Source: VRUE01 sp963805455
GTDB lineage: Bacteria; Actinomycetota; Thermoleophilia; Solirubrobacterales; 70-9
Assembly: GCA_963805455.1 (NCBI GenBank)
Contig: CAWDUJ010000011.1
Coordinates: 3,998 to 67,997 of the forward strand
DNA length: 64,000 nucleotides
Direction of reading: 5' to 3'
Shown here: piece by piece, positions 19,402-29,275 of the stretch
How positions within the stretch are numbered: position 1 is the first letter of the stretch
Layout of the letters: every line of letters starts with the position of its first letter
The notes under the pieces: model-generated
Seen by the model: only the letters and a program-made list of their open reading frames with translations
The model's database searches: none
Told to the model about the DNA's origin: nothing
Program-made: the position numbers and the translations under genes

Positions 19402-20779
19402 CTATTTCTTCTTCTTGACCTTGAAGCTGTACGTCGCCGGGCTGGAGTCCGTTCCGGCGGCGCTCACGGCCTCGACCGAGAAGGTGTGCTTGCCCCGCTT
19501 GACCCTGTAGGTCTTCGGCGACGTGCAGGGGGCGAAGGCGCCCTTGTCGAGCTTGCACTTGAAGGTCGCACCGGGGGCATCGGAGCTGAAGCTGAACTTG
19601 ACCTTGGCCCTGTTCTTGCTGGTCTTGACCGTCTTCTTCGGGTGCGAGCCGAGGGTGGTGTCGGGCGTCGTCGCGGCAGACGACGTGGATTTCGGAGCTG
19701 GCGGGGGCGCGGTCACTGTTTTGGTGACGACTTTGTGACGATGCTCTTGCCCGTGCCTTTGTCGTTGTCTTCGGCAAGACCGCGAAGGTGAGCTGGCCAA
19801 GGGTCGCGGTGTCGAATACGGCGCCGTTCGCCACCGTGCCCGCGCAACTCGTCCAGTCCCGTTTCGATTTCCGGCGGTGCATGCTGTAGACGGCGCTGAC
19901 CGCCTGGCCTTGGGTATAGCTGGCGCCGTCGCCGGTGCGGTGATCGCGATCGAGGGCGGAGGGTTGTAGGTGATTTCGACCTTGGGCAGGGCGCTGAATT
20001 CGGCGAGTTCGAAGTGGCCTCCGAACGGCACCAGGGACGAGCCCCCGCCACCACCGCCGGCCCCCGATGTGCAGGTTCCACCGCCGCCACCGCCGCCGTA
20101 GAAGCCGCCCCCGCCGCCGCCACCGCCGCCACCTGACAGTTCAGCTTGTTCGCCGCCCTTGCCACCTAACCCGAGGTGACCGGCTTCACCCATCGAGCAG
20201 GTGCCTCCGCCTCCCACGCCTCCTTGTGTTTCGGTGGGGTGCGCACCGCCTTCGCTTCCCCCTTCACCTGCGTTTCCATTTTCGCCCGCGGATCCGCCCT
20301 CTCCGCCGATTCCGGTTTCGCCGCTCGCGCCGCCCCCGCCTCCGCCGGCGGCCACGATCAGGCGTGTGTCAGTGGCCAGGCCGGCGGAGCGTGCATGGTG
20401 CGGACGTCGGACGCGCCGCCGCCGCCACCGCCACCGATGCTGCCGGCGTCCGCACCCCCGTTGAAGCCGCCGACGCCCCCGCCCGGCCCGCCGGGATGGC
20501 CATCGCCGCCGACCTCGACGTAGAGCGTCTGGCCCGGGTCGACGCTGAGTTCCCCCGTCACCATCCCCGCCTTGGCGGTGAGGATTTCCCTCGCCCGCCG
20601 TGACCCGCAATCGCAAGCACGTGCAACCTGGTTGACGCCGATCGGCACGGAGAAGGTCTGCTCACCACCTGTGTATCCGAACGTCGGATCGTCGCCTGGG
20701 CGGGCGCAACAGAAATGGCTGCGCAACAGAAGGAGAGCAACGCGGTCAGAACGAAGTTCCGTCTCAAATCCCTTTCCAC
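19402..20779 (-). pseudogene. Glycine-rich secreted protein gene with multiple frame changes
   Basis: Fragments of one secreted protein are readable in all three minus-strand frames in the right order. They are a signal peptide (MERDLRRNFVLTALLSFCCA), GYTGGEQTFSVPIGVNQV, HVLAIAGHGGRGK, AGMVTGELSVDPGQTLYVEV, long Gly tracts, LPKVEITYNPPP, RDWTSCAGTVANGAVFDTA, and a C-terminal Ig-like domain (KVKFSFSSDAPGATFKCKLD ... FKVKKKK). At least six frame changes are needed to join them. Intact relatives in this order have the layout signal peptide, beta-sandwich, poly-Gly, Ig. Either the gene is decayed or the G/C-rich tracts were misread. Confidence 0.6.
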
Positions 20780-20799
20780 GGCGAGCCTACTCCGATGGA

Positions 20800-21843
20800 T
20801 CAGGATTTCAAACGGACTCGGCCAACCGTTGGTACTGCGGGGACCGCAGTCAGGCGAATTCCCGCTGCGACGAGCTCGCGGGCCCGATCAAGGTCGGCGC
20901 TCTGCTGGAGCTCCCGCGCCGCATCGCCCTCGAGCTGCAGCGAATCGACGTACCAGGGGTAGAACTTGCGCAGGTAGCGGGTGGCCCGCTCGCTCCCCAG
21001 GTGCTCCTCGGCGCGGTCGATCGTCCAGAGCAGCTCGGCGACGACCTCCTCGCGCCGCGGCGGCTCCGCCCGGCGCCCGGTCAGCTCCTCGAAGACCCAG
21101 GGATTGCCGAGGGCGCCGCGGGCGATCATCACCGCGTCGGCACCGGACTCACGGTAGGCACTGCGGGCCGCCTCGGCGCTCTTCAGCCCGCCGGAGACGA
21201 TCACCGGCACCTCGAGCCGCTCGGCCAGCTCGCGGGTCAGCTCGTAGTCGGGCTCCCCCTTGTGGCCGACCGACGCCGCCCGCGGATGGAAGGCGATCGC
21301 CGCCGCCCCGCCCTCCTCGGCGAGCCTGACGGCGAGGTCGAACCCGGAGCGGTCTTCGGCCCGCAGGCCCGAGCGCAGCTTGACCGTCACCGGCCGCCCG
21401 CTCCCCTCCCTCGCGGCCTCGACCAGCGCCAGCGCCAGCTCGGGGTCGGTGAGGAGCTCGACCCCGGCTCCGGTCCGGCGGACCTTCCGCACCGGACAGC
21501 CCATGTTGATGTCGATCAGGTCGGCGCCCACCTCGGCGGCGATCGCCGCCCCGGAGCGCATCGCCTCGGCGTCGTGGCCGAAGAGCTGGATCGAGACCGG
21601 GTGCTCGTCGGGGTGGATCCGCATCAGCTCCCGCAGGGTGCGCTCGTTGCGGTGGTGCAGGCCGAAGCTCGAGACCATCTCCGAGACCGCGAGGCCGGCG
21701 CCATGGCGCTTGGCCTGGAGGCGGACGAACCAGTTGCCGATCCCGGCCAGGGGCGCGAGCAGGACCCGGTTCTCGATCCGGATGCCGCCGATCTCGAACG
21801 GGTCGGTCAGAGGCGGCTGTGGCTGTTCAGGCGTTGCGGGCAT
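20800..21843 (-). CDS. dusB: DusB-type tRNA-dihydrouridine synthase
   Basis: 347 residues. An FMN-dependent TIM barrel that reduces specific uridines in tRNA to dihydrouridine. Diagnostic features are VLLAPLAGIGNWFVRL (FMN loop), the catalytic cysteine in DINMGCPVRKV, VTVKLRSG, IAFHPRAAS, IVSGGLKSAE and AVMIARGALGNPWVF. A C-terminal helical domain follows (RKFYPWYVD). Its ATG overlaps the end of coaX by 17 bp, so the two genes are translationally linked. coaX-dusB adjacency is common in actinobacteria. Confidence 0.93.
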   Translation of the reverse strand: MPATPEQPQPPLTDPFEIGGIRIENRVLLAPLAGIGNWFVRLQAKRHGAGLAVSEMVSSFGLHHRNERTLRELMRIHPDEHPVSIQLFGHDAEAMRSGAAIAAEVGADLIDINMGCPVRKVRRTGAGVELLTDPELALALVEAAREGSGRPVTVKLRSGLRAEDRSGFDLAVRLAEEGGAAAIAFHPRAASVGHKGEPDYELTRELAERLEVPVIVSGGLKSAEAARSAYRESGADAVMIARGALGNPWVFEELTGRRAEPPRREEVVAELLWTIDRAEEHLGSERATRYLRKFYPWYVDSLQLEGDAARELQQSADLDRARELVAAGIRLTAVPAVPTVGRVRLKS

Positions 21844-22588
21844 GGACGAGTCGCAGCCCGGTCAAGGTAAGCATCTCGTCGAACTCGTCGATCGTCTCGG
21901 TGAAGGGGACGATCCGCGAGGCGAGGCCGCCGGTCGCGAGCAGGTCCACATCGCCGAGCTCGTCCTCCATCCGGCGGACGACGCCGTCGATCATCCCGGC
22001 GAAGCCGAAGACGACCCCCGACTGGATCGCGGCGGCGCTCGAGCGGCCGATCGCGGTCTCCGGTTCGGAGAGTTCGATCCGGGGGATCCGGGCCGCGCGT
22101 TCGACCAGCGCGGTGAGTGAGATCTCGAGGCCGGGGGCGATCGCGCCGCCGAGGTAATCGCCCTCGGCGGAGACCGCGTCGAAATTGATCCCGGTGCCGA
22201 AGTCGACGACGATGCAGGCGCCGCCGAAGCGCTCGTAGGCGGCGACGGCGTTGACGAGGCGGTCGGCCCCGACTTCGAGCGGGTTGTCGATCCGGATCGG
22301 CATCCCGGTCTTGACTCCTGGGCGAATCGCGAGGAAGTCGGCCGTCAGGTAGCGCTCGGTCAGCTGCTCGTATTGGAGGCCGAGCGGCGGCACGACCGAG
22401 GAGACGCAGACGGCATCGATGTCCTCGAGCTTGATCCCGCTGAGCGCGAGCATGCCGCCGATCCGCTCGGCGAGCTCGTCCCCCGTCGCGCCGGCGCGGG
22501 TCTGGAATCGCCAGTGCTCGACCAGGCGCTCGCCGTCGAAGGCGCCGAGGTGGGTTTGAGTGTTGCCGATATCGGCGGCCAGAAGCAC
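21827..22588 (-). CDS. coaX: CoaX, type III pantothenate kinase
   Basis: 253 residues. The first step of coenzyme A synthesis, of the ASKHA fold. Motifs are LLAADIGNTQTHLG (phosphate 1), GADRLVNAVAAYERFGG with the catalytic Asp, VVDFGTGINFD (phosphate 2) and LGGAIAPGLEISLTAL. GTG at 22588 is preferred: it makes the N-terminus start right at the nucleotide-binding loop, as in other CoaX, and a GATAAT box lies 7 nt upstream. An ATG at 22612 is also in frame but sits inside the promoter of the divergent gene at 22626. Downstream it overlaps dusB. Confidence 0.93.
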   Translation of the reverse strand: MLLAADIGNTQTHLGAFDGERLVEHWRFQTRAGATGDELAERIGGMLALSGIKLEDIDAVCVSSVVPPLGLQYEQLTERYLTADFLAIRPGVKTGMPIRIDNPLEVGADRLVNAVAAYERFGGACIVVDFGTGINFDAVSAEGDYLGGAIAPGLEISLTALVERAARIPRIELSEPETAIGRSSAAAIQSGVVFGFAGMIDGVVRRMEDELGDVDLLATGGLASRIVPFTETIDEFDEMLTLTGLRLVHARNA

Positions 22589-22595
22589 GCCGGTG

Positions 22596-22601
22596 ATTAT
22601 C
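22596..22601 (-). promoter_or_regulatory. Putative -10 element (GATAAT) of coaX
   Basis: GATAAT on the minus strand ends 7 nt before GTG 22588. It supports leaderless initiation at the GTG. Confidence 0.4.
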
Positions 22602-22611
22602 TCCGACTGCA

Positions 22612-22617
22612 TAGGAT
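22612..22617 (+). promoter_or_regulatory. Putative -10 element (TAGGAT) of GST-like gene
   Basis: TAGGAT lies 8 nt before the ATG at 22626. It overlaps the upstream candidate ATG of coaX, so the two divergent promoters are interleaved. Confidence 0.4.
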
Positions 22618-22625
22618 TGGCGACG

Positions 22626-23393
22626 ATGAAGGTCCGGCTCTACACGGTGCCCGCTTCGCACCCCGGCATGACGGCGCAGCGAATGCTCGCCCACAAGGGG
22701 ATCCCGTTCAAGCGCACCGACCTGCTCCCGGCGGTCTCCAGGGTGGCCGTCCGCGCCCTCAGATTCCCCGACAGGACCGTTCCGGCGATGGTCATCGACG
22801 GGCGCAGGGTGCAGAAGTCGAGACTGATCGGCCAGGAGCTCGACCGGGTTCAGCCCGAGCCGCCGCTCTACCCCTCCGACCCCGAGAAGCTGAAGGCCGT
22901 GCTCGAGGCGGAGCGCTTCGGCGACGAGGAGCTGCAGTCGAACATCCGCCAGATTCTGATCTGGGCGATCAGCCGGTCCCCCGAGGCTCGGCTGAGCTAC
23001 CTGCAGGAATCGAAGCTCGGCGTCCCGCTGGGCCTCGCCGCCAAGACCGGCGGCCCGTTGATCGCGATCGCGACCCGGCTCAACGACGCGACCGACGAGA
23101 ACGTCCGCGCCAAGCTAGCCGCCCTGCCGGCGCTCCTGCAGCGGGTCGACGACGAGATCGCAGCCGGCACGATCGACGGGGAGCAGCTGAACGCGGCCGA
23201 CTTCCAGATCGCGGCGAGCATTCGCCTGGCGCTGACGACTCGTGACCTGCGGCCGCTGATCGATTCGCGGCCGGCGGGAAGGTTCGCGCGCCGGGTCGTT
23301 CCCGACTTCGCCGGCGATATGCCGGAGGTCATTCCCCCGGAGTGGCTGGAGCCACTTTCCGCCGCCTCCTCTGCTCCCGCTAGCGCGCGCTAA
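22626..23393 (+). CDS. Glutathione S-transferase-like protein
   Basis: 255 residues. The N-terminus is thioredoxin-like as in GSTs (KVRLYTVPASHPGMTAQRML, then VPAMVIDGRRVQKS with the cis-Pro loop). It is followed by an all-helical C-terminal domain (ADFQIAASIRLALTTRDLRP, the N-capping-box region). Actinobacteria generally use mycothiol rather than glutathione, so the thiol substrate is uncertain; a redox or scaffold role is possible. There is no obvious catalytic Cys in a CxxC. The start ATG is 8 nt behind a TAGGAT box. It is divergent from coaX. Its TAA stop interlocks with the TAG stop of the convergent membrane protein gene. Confidence 0.8.
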   Translation: MKVRLYTVPASHPGMTAQRMLAHKGIPFKRTDLLPAVSRVAVRALRFPDRTVPAMVIDGRRVQKSRLIGQELDRVQPEPPLYPSDPEKLKAVLEAERFGDEELQSNIRQILIWAISRSPEARLSYLQESKLGVPLGLAAKTGGPLIAIATRLNDATDENVRAKLAALPALLQRVDDEIAAGTIDGEQLNAADFQIAASIRLALTTRDLRPLIDSRPAGRFARRVVPDFAGDMPEVIPPEWLEPLSAASSAPASAR

Positions 23394-23764
23394 GCACCCC
23401 CGGACAGCTTTCGCTGCCGGACCCGTTCGGCGACGTGCGGGAATCTGGCGACGTTGAGGTTGACGACGGCCCAGGGGACGAAGATCGCCGGGGCGCCGAA
23501 CATCACCACCGCCAGCGCGCCGCCGGAGAGGCCGCCGATCGCCGCGAGGAGGATGACGAGCCATCCCCAGACGATCGAGGCCGCGGTCGGCGCGATCACG
23601 AAGTCGGCGAGAAGCTCGATCCGCCTGATCCCCTCGGGCCGGTCCGCCCAGGCACGCGTCCTGTGCAGGCGCGACCAGGCGATCGGCATCCCGATCAGCT
23701 GCGCCCAGGCGCCCATCCAGATCGTCGAGATCGCCAGGGCGCCGATCAGCTGGATCGCAGTCAT
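23390..23764 (-). CDS. Small integral membrane protein of unknown function
   Basis: 124 residues with about three hydrophobic segments (IQLIGALAISTIWMGAWAQL, ASIVWGWLVILLAAIGG and a third around AVVMFGAPAIFVPWAVV). No family signature is recognised. It ends in a basic segment, ERVRQRKLSGGA. The gene is convergent with the GST-like gene and their stop codons overlap in CTAA (23390-23393). It lies upstream of nothing obvious on its own strand; folK ends 31 bp before its start region. Confidence 0.62.
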   Translation of the reverse strand: MTAIQLIGALAISTIWMGAWAQLIGMPIAWSRLHRTRAWADRPEGIRRIELLADFVIAPTAASIVWGWLVILLAAIGGLSGGALAVVMFGAPAIFVPWAVVNLNVARFPHVAERVRQRKLSGGA

Positions 23765-23794
23765 GCGACTCCTATCGGCGCGAACCGCCCTCGG

Positions 23795-24284
23795 CTAGAG
23801 GGCCTGGGCGCGGATCACCCGCTGCCCAGGCCCAAGGCCCGCGAGGGCGTCGGCGAGGCGGGTCCCGTCGGGAAGCGCCAGCTCGGGGTCGAGCTCGAGC
23901 AGGGGGACGAGGACGAAGCGCCGGCTCGTCACCTCGCGGTGGGGCAGGGTCAGGCGCTCGGTATCGAGCTCGAGGTCGCCGAGCAGCAGCAGGTCGACGT
24001 CGAGCGGCCGTGGGCTGTGGCGGGGGGCGTCGAGGGTGCGCCCCCGCTCGACCTCGACCCGCTTGCAGAGGTCGAGCAGCTCCTCCGGGGAGAGCTCGGT
24101 CCGGATTCGGACCGCGGCGTTGAGGAAGTCGGGCTGGGCACAGGACCTCGCCCACCGGCTCGGTCTCGTAGGCCGAGGAGATCGCCTCGACCTCGACTCC
24201 CCCCTCGCGCAGCAGCTCGACCGCGGCGCGCAGGTGGGAGGACCGGTCGCCGACGTTGGACCCGAGCCCCAGGTAGCCGACGCG
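23795..24284 (-). pseudogene. folK: FolK, HPPK, with a +1 frameshift and no standard start
   Basis: Encodes 6-hydroxymethyl-7,8-dihydropterin pyrophosphokinase (folate synthesis) across two frames. The first part reads VGYLGLGSNVGDR and AISSAYETEPVGEVL. One extra T after CTG (near 24141) changes frame, and the protein resumes as AQPDFLNAAVRIRTELSPEE, then DAPRHSPRPLDVDLLL and LPHREVTSRRFVLVPLLE to a TAG. Removing that base restores a complete HPPK. No ATG/GTG/TTG is in frame upstream of VGYLG, although a perfect AGGAGG (24291-24296) is present. A sequencing error or a recent mutation is possible. It overlaps the end of folB. Confidence 0.7.
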
Positions 24285-24285
24285 C

Positions 24286-24711
24286 TCAGGCCTCCTCGCC
24301 GTTTTCCTCGTTCTCCTCTTCGGTTCGGTCCTGGGTCACCTCGACGGCGACCTCCTGGACGGCGAGGGGCAGCGGCGGCTCCGGCTTGGCGACCCTGATC
24401 CGGACCGACTCGCAGCGGTAGCGCTCCATCAGGCGCTCGCCGGCGACCTGGGCCAACCGCTCGAGGGTGCGGTAGCTGCGCTCGGTCGCGGCGAGGGCGA
24501 CGATGTCGCAGACGTCGCTGTAGTCGACCGTGTCCTCGAGCCGGTCGGTGAGGACCGCGTCGCAGTCGGGGACGTCGAAGGAGACGTCGAACTCGAGCCG
24601 CTGGCCGATCTCCTGCTCGGCGTCGGAGACGCCGTGGTGGGTGTAGATCGAGAGACCCCGCAGGTCGACCTCGACCCGCGATTCGATCCCGTTGTCAGCC
24701 GGTTGCTCCAT
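24286..24711 (-). CDS. folB: FolB, dihydroneopterin aldolase
   Basis: 141 residues. Converts 7,8-dihydroneopterin to 6-hydroxymethyl-dihydropterin in folate synthesis. The motifs are VDLRGLSIYTHHGVSDAEQE, GQRLEFDVSFDVP, DTVDYSDVCDIV and TLERLAQVAGERLM (catalytic Lys/Tyr positions vary in actinobacteria). The C-terminus is an acidic tail (RTEEENEENGEEA). ATG at 24711 is chosen because it precedes the family N-terminus and has AAGGA upstream. It follows folP after 19 bp and is followed by folK, so folP-folB-folK form one operon. Confidence 0.92.
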   Translation of the reverse strand: MEQPADNGIESRVEVDLRGLSIYTHHGVSDAEQEIGQRLEFDVSFDVPDCDAVLTDRLEDTVDYSDVCDIVALAATERSYRTLERLAQVAGERLMERYRCESVRIRVAKPEPPLPLAVQEVAVEVTQDRTEEENEENGEEA

Positions 24712-24730
24712 GGGTCCTTGGTCGGCCAAC

Positions 24731-25516
24731 TTATCCCAGGATTGCTTCGGCGACCCGGACCGCCTGCGCGACCTCGGCCACATCGTGGACGCGGAGGACG
24801 TCGGCGCCCTCGGCGGCGGCGAGGACCGAGGCGGCGATCGTGCCCCCGAGCCGCTCGCCCACGTCGGAGCCGTCGATCTTGCCGATGAAGCTCTTGCGCG
24901 AGGCGCCGATCACCAGCGGCCGGCCCAACGATCGGCGGAGCTCGCCGAGGCGCCGCAGAAGCTCGAGGTTGTGCCCGAGGTCCTTGCCGAACCCGATCCC
25001 TGGGTCGAGCCAGACCCTCTCCTCGGCGACCCCGGCGGCGATCGCCGCCTCGAGGCGCTCGGCGAGGAACGAGCGGACGTCGTCGACGACGTCGTCGTAG
25101 GTCGGGTTCGCCTGCATCGTCCGCGGGTCCCCCTGCATGTGCATCAGGATCAGGCCGGCGCCGCGCTCGGCGCAGAGCGCCCCGAGCTCGGGCTCCGCAC
25201 GCAGCGCGGTGACGTCGTTGACGATCGTCGCCCCAGCATCGAGCGTCGCCTCGGCTACCGCCACCTTCGAGGTATCGATCGAGACCTCGTGCCCCTCCTC
25301 CGCCAGCGCCGCCACCACCGGCTCGGTCCGCGCGACCTCCTCCTCGGCGCTCACCACCTCCGCCCCCGGGCGCGTCGACTCACCCCCGACATCCAGGATC
25401 CCCGCCCCCTGCTCAGCAAGCTCCATCCCATGCCGAATCGCCTTGTCGGCGTCGAAGTACAGCCCGCCATCAGAAAACGAATCTGGCGTGACATTCACAA
25501 CGCCCATGAGCTTCAT
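24731..25516 (-). CDS. folP: FolP, dihydropteroate synthase
   Basis: 261 residues. A TIM barrel joining p-aminobenzoate to 6-hydroxymethyl-dihydropterin pyrophosphate, and the sulfonamide target. Signatures are MGVVNVTPDSFSDGG, ILDVGGESTRPGA, VSIDTSKVAVA, IVNDVTAL, LMHMQGDP, DPGIGFGKDLGHNL and GASRKSFIGKI. ATG at 25516 is preferred: GGAGGAGG lies just upstream and the sequence matches the family N-terminus. A longer frame to 25591 would add a Pro/Arg-rich leader. It is the first gene of the folP-folB-folK cluster. A large inverted-repeat structure separates it from ftsH. Confidence 0.94.
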   Translation of the reverse strand: MKLMGVVNVTPDSFSDGGLYFDADKAIRHGMELAEQGAGILDVGGESTRPGAEVVSAEEEVARTEPVVAALAEEGHEVSIDTSKVAVAEATLDAGATIVNDVTALRAEPELGALCAERGAGLILMHMQGDPRTMQANPTYDDVVDDVRSFLAERLEAAIAAGVAEERVWLDPGIGFGKDLGHNLELLRRLGELRRSLGRPLVIGASRKSFIGKIDGSDVGERLGGTIAASVLAAAEGADVLRVHDVAEVAQAVRVAEAILG

Positions 25517-25576
25517 CCGCCGCCTCCTCCGCTTCGCGTCCGGTGGCGGCGGCGATGCATCTCGTCGGTTCGGGGA

Positions 25577-25669
25577 GGGGTTATTGGGCATTCTCCGGAC
25601 TGGCGGATACTCAAAGTGCCGACCTAATTAGGTCGGCACTTGTCAGGACGGGGGATGCCCAATGACCCC
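25577..25669. repeat. Nested inverted repeat between ftsH and folP
   Basis: A perfect 28-bp palindrome (25614-25641, AAGTGCCGACCTAA and its complement, no loop) sits inside a second pair of arms. GGGGTTATTGGGCAT at 25577-25591 pairs with ATGCCCAATGACCCC at 25655-25669 (14 of 15). There is no T-tract, so it is not a classic intrinsic terminator. It could be an RNA processing or attenuation structure, or a small inverted-repeat element. Confidence 0.6.
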
Positions 25670-25679
25670 CCGCCAACGG

Positions 25680-27639
<1,960 letters not shown>

Positions 27640-27678
27640 AGAGGGAAAAATGAGCGTACCAGGGCGTTTTCGGCCGCT

Positions 27679-28206
27679 CTAGTCCTTCAACGCAGCTACG
27701 AAATCCAGGTTGCGGTGGTGCTGCGCATGATCGAGCCCGTAGCCGATCGCAAACCGGTTCGGGATCTCGAATCCGACATAGCGCGGTTCGAGCTCGACCC
27801 GGAGGCGATCCGGCTTGGCAAGCAGCGTGCAGACCTCGAGCGAGGCCGGTTCGCGGGCGTTGAGGCTGCGCATCAGGTAGTGGAGGGTGAGGCCGGAGTC
27901 GATGATGTCCTCGACGATCAGGACGTTGCGGCCGGCGATCGGGGCGTCGAGGTCCTTGAGGATCCGGACGACCCCGGAGGAGTCGGTCGCGGACCCGTAG
28001 CTGGAGACCGCCATGAAGTCGATCTCGCAGGGGACCGAGATGTGTCGCATCAGGTCGGCGAGGAAGATCACCGCGCCCTTCAGCACCCCGACCATGACCA
28101 GGTCGCGGCCCTTGTAATCGGCACTGATCTCCGCGCCGAGCTCGACCACCCGGCGCTGCAGATCCTCGGCCTCGACCAGGACCTCCCCGACTTCCGAATC
28201 GCTCAT
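27679..28206 (-). CDS. hpt: Hpt, hypoxanthine phosphoribosyltransferase
   Basis: 175 residues. Purine salvage enzyme transferring phosphoribose from PRPP to hypoxanthine or guanine. It has the PRPP loop VLIVEDIIDSGLTL, the flexible-loop region MAVSSYGSATDSSG, GVLKGAVIFLADLM and the C-terminal IPNRFAIGYGLDHAQHHRNL. Start ATG at 28206 immediately follows a dispersed repeat element (copy A). Located between tilS (with one intervening secreted-protein gene) and ftsH, the conserved actinobacterial order. Confidence 0.94.
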   Translation of the reverse strand: MSDSEVGEVLVEAEDLQRRVVELGAEISADYKGRDLVMVGVLKGAVIFLADLMRHISVPCEIDFMAVSSYGSATDSSGVVRILKDLDAPIAGRNVLIVEDIIDSGLTLHYLMRSLNAREPASLEVCTLLAKPDRLRVELEPRYVGFEIPNRFAIGYGLDHAQHHRNLDFVAALKD

Positions 28207-28209
28207 ATT

Positions 28210-28270
28210 AATTTTCGCGCTTCACTCGCTCGCAGGGACCGGATATGGATGCTCGTTCGCTCCGCGCTCA
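28210..28270 (-). repeat. Dispersed repeat, copy A (directly upstream of hpt)
   Basis: On the minus strand it starts TGAGCGCGGAGCGAACGAGC and ends AGTGAAGCGCGAAAATT, four bases before the hpt ATG. It aligns over its whole length with copy B upstream of the cyclase gene. Confidence 0.5.
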
Positions 28271-29275
28271 CGGACGCAGTCTAGATTGGGAGAGCGGGAT
28301 CACGCCGCACTGGGATTCGTGGAATTCGGGGACCGCGTTGGCGATCGCGAAGGTGTCGCCGCCGGGAGAGTTGGAGAGGCCGACCCGGCCGGCTCCCGGG
28401 AGTGAGACCGCGAGCGAGCCACTCCAGCGCTGGTCGGCGCAGCTGCGATAGCGGCCAACACCGCTGAACGGGACGGGTGGACTGACCTCGAGATTGCGGG
28501 GTGATTCTCCGAAGTCGTAGCTGCCCGGGCCGCCACGGGCGACCGCGAGCCGGAGGACGGCCAGCTTCCCCACCGACCCGATCGCGAAAGCTTCGTAACC
28601 GACGTCCGCCCGACCGAGCTTCGGGACCCGGAACCGGCCGAGATGATTGAAGCCCCTGGCGAACTGGTCGGAGGATGGGCGCCCCGCCCTGAACACGGCG
28701 AGGCCGCCGCGAGCGAAGGCCAGTGCCCCGAGGGCGGTCGGCCACCCGGGCGAGCTCTCGACTGTGTCGAAGGGGTGGGCCGGCCCGACCAGTCCGCAGA
28801 GACTGCGCGGCAGCGGAGCGATTCGGCCGAATGCATGGGTCGATGAGACCTTCGTGTAGCCGCCCTCGCCGCGGAACCGGATCGTCCCAAGGAAGATCCC
28901 GTCGGTGTATTCGCGTCGCGGCGGTGAGTAACTGCAGAAGCTCTTCCGGTGACGCGGACGGTCGGTTCGCACCTGCCGGGGGAAAAAGGTCACGTCGACG
29001 AGGCCGAGATGGCCGAACCAGGCCCTGATCGAGCCGCCGGTGACCCGCCCGGCCGTCGCGATATACACGGCCGCCGTCCGCTTGCTGGTGACGGCGAGCC
29101 TGACGTCCTTGCCGCTGCCGCCGATCGTGACGAGGTAGCCGTTGGACGACTTGATGCTCAGCTTGGCGCCGGTCCGGTGACCGGGTAGACCGGCCGCCGA
29201 GGCCGGCCCGGCGGCGAGGAGCGCCACGAGAACGATGGCGGCGAGGATGGCGCAACCCCGCTCAGCGCTCCGCAT
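28268..29275 (-). CDS. Secreted protein of unknown function
   Basis: 335 residues. ATG at 29275 begins a signal peptide (MRSAERGCAILAAIVLVALL, cleavage near GPASA). The mature part is beta-rich with phrases such as SIKSSNGYLVTIGGSGKDVR, RREYTDGIFLGTIRFRGEGG and FDFGES-like SYDFGESPRNLEV, and cysteines KSFCSY, SLCGLVG, SQCGVI that could form disulfides. It resembles other lineage-specific secreted proteins (for instance the one at 59369) only in style. Its start overlaps the end of tilS by 14 bp, so it is inserted into the tilS-hpt operon. I cannot assign a function. Confidence 0.65.
   Translation of the reverse strand: MRSAERGCAILAAIVLVALLAAGPASAAGLPGHRTGAKLSIKSSNGYLVTIGGSGKDVRLAVTSKRTAAVYIATAGRVTGGSIRAWFGHLGLVDVTFFPRQVRTDRPRHRKSFCSYSPPRREYTDGIFLGTIRFRGEGGYTKVSSTHAFGRIAPLPRSLCGLVGPAHPFDTVESSPGWPTALGALAFARGGLAVFRAGRPSSDQFARGFNHLGRFRVPKLGRADVGYEAFAIGSVGKLAVLRLAVARGGPGSYDFGESPRNLEVSPPVPFSGVGRYRSCADQRWSGSLAVSLPGAGRVGLSNSPGGDTFAIANAVPEFHESQCGVIPLSQSRLRP

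Noticed and set aside
20040..20480. Repetitive GGCGGC/CCGCCG tract resembling a repeat array
   Set aside because: The repeats are irregular codons for poly-Gly in a secreted protein; no constant repeat-spacer pattern, so not CRISPR.
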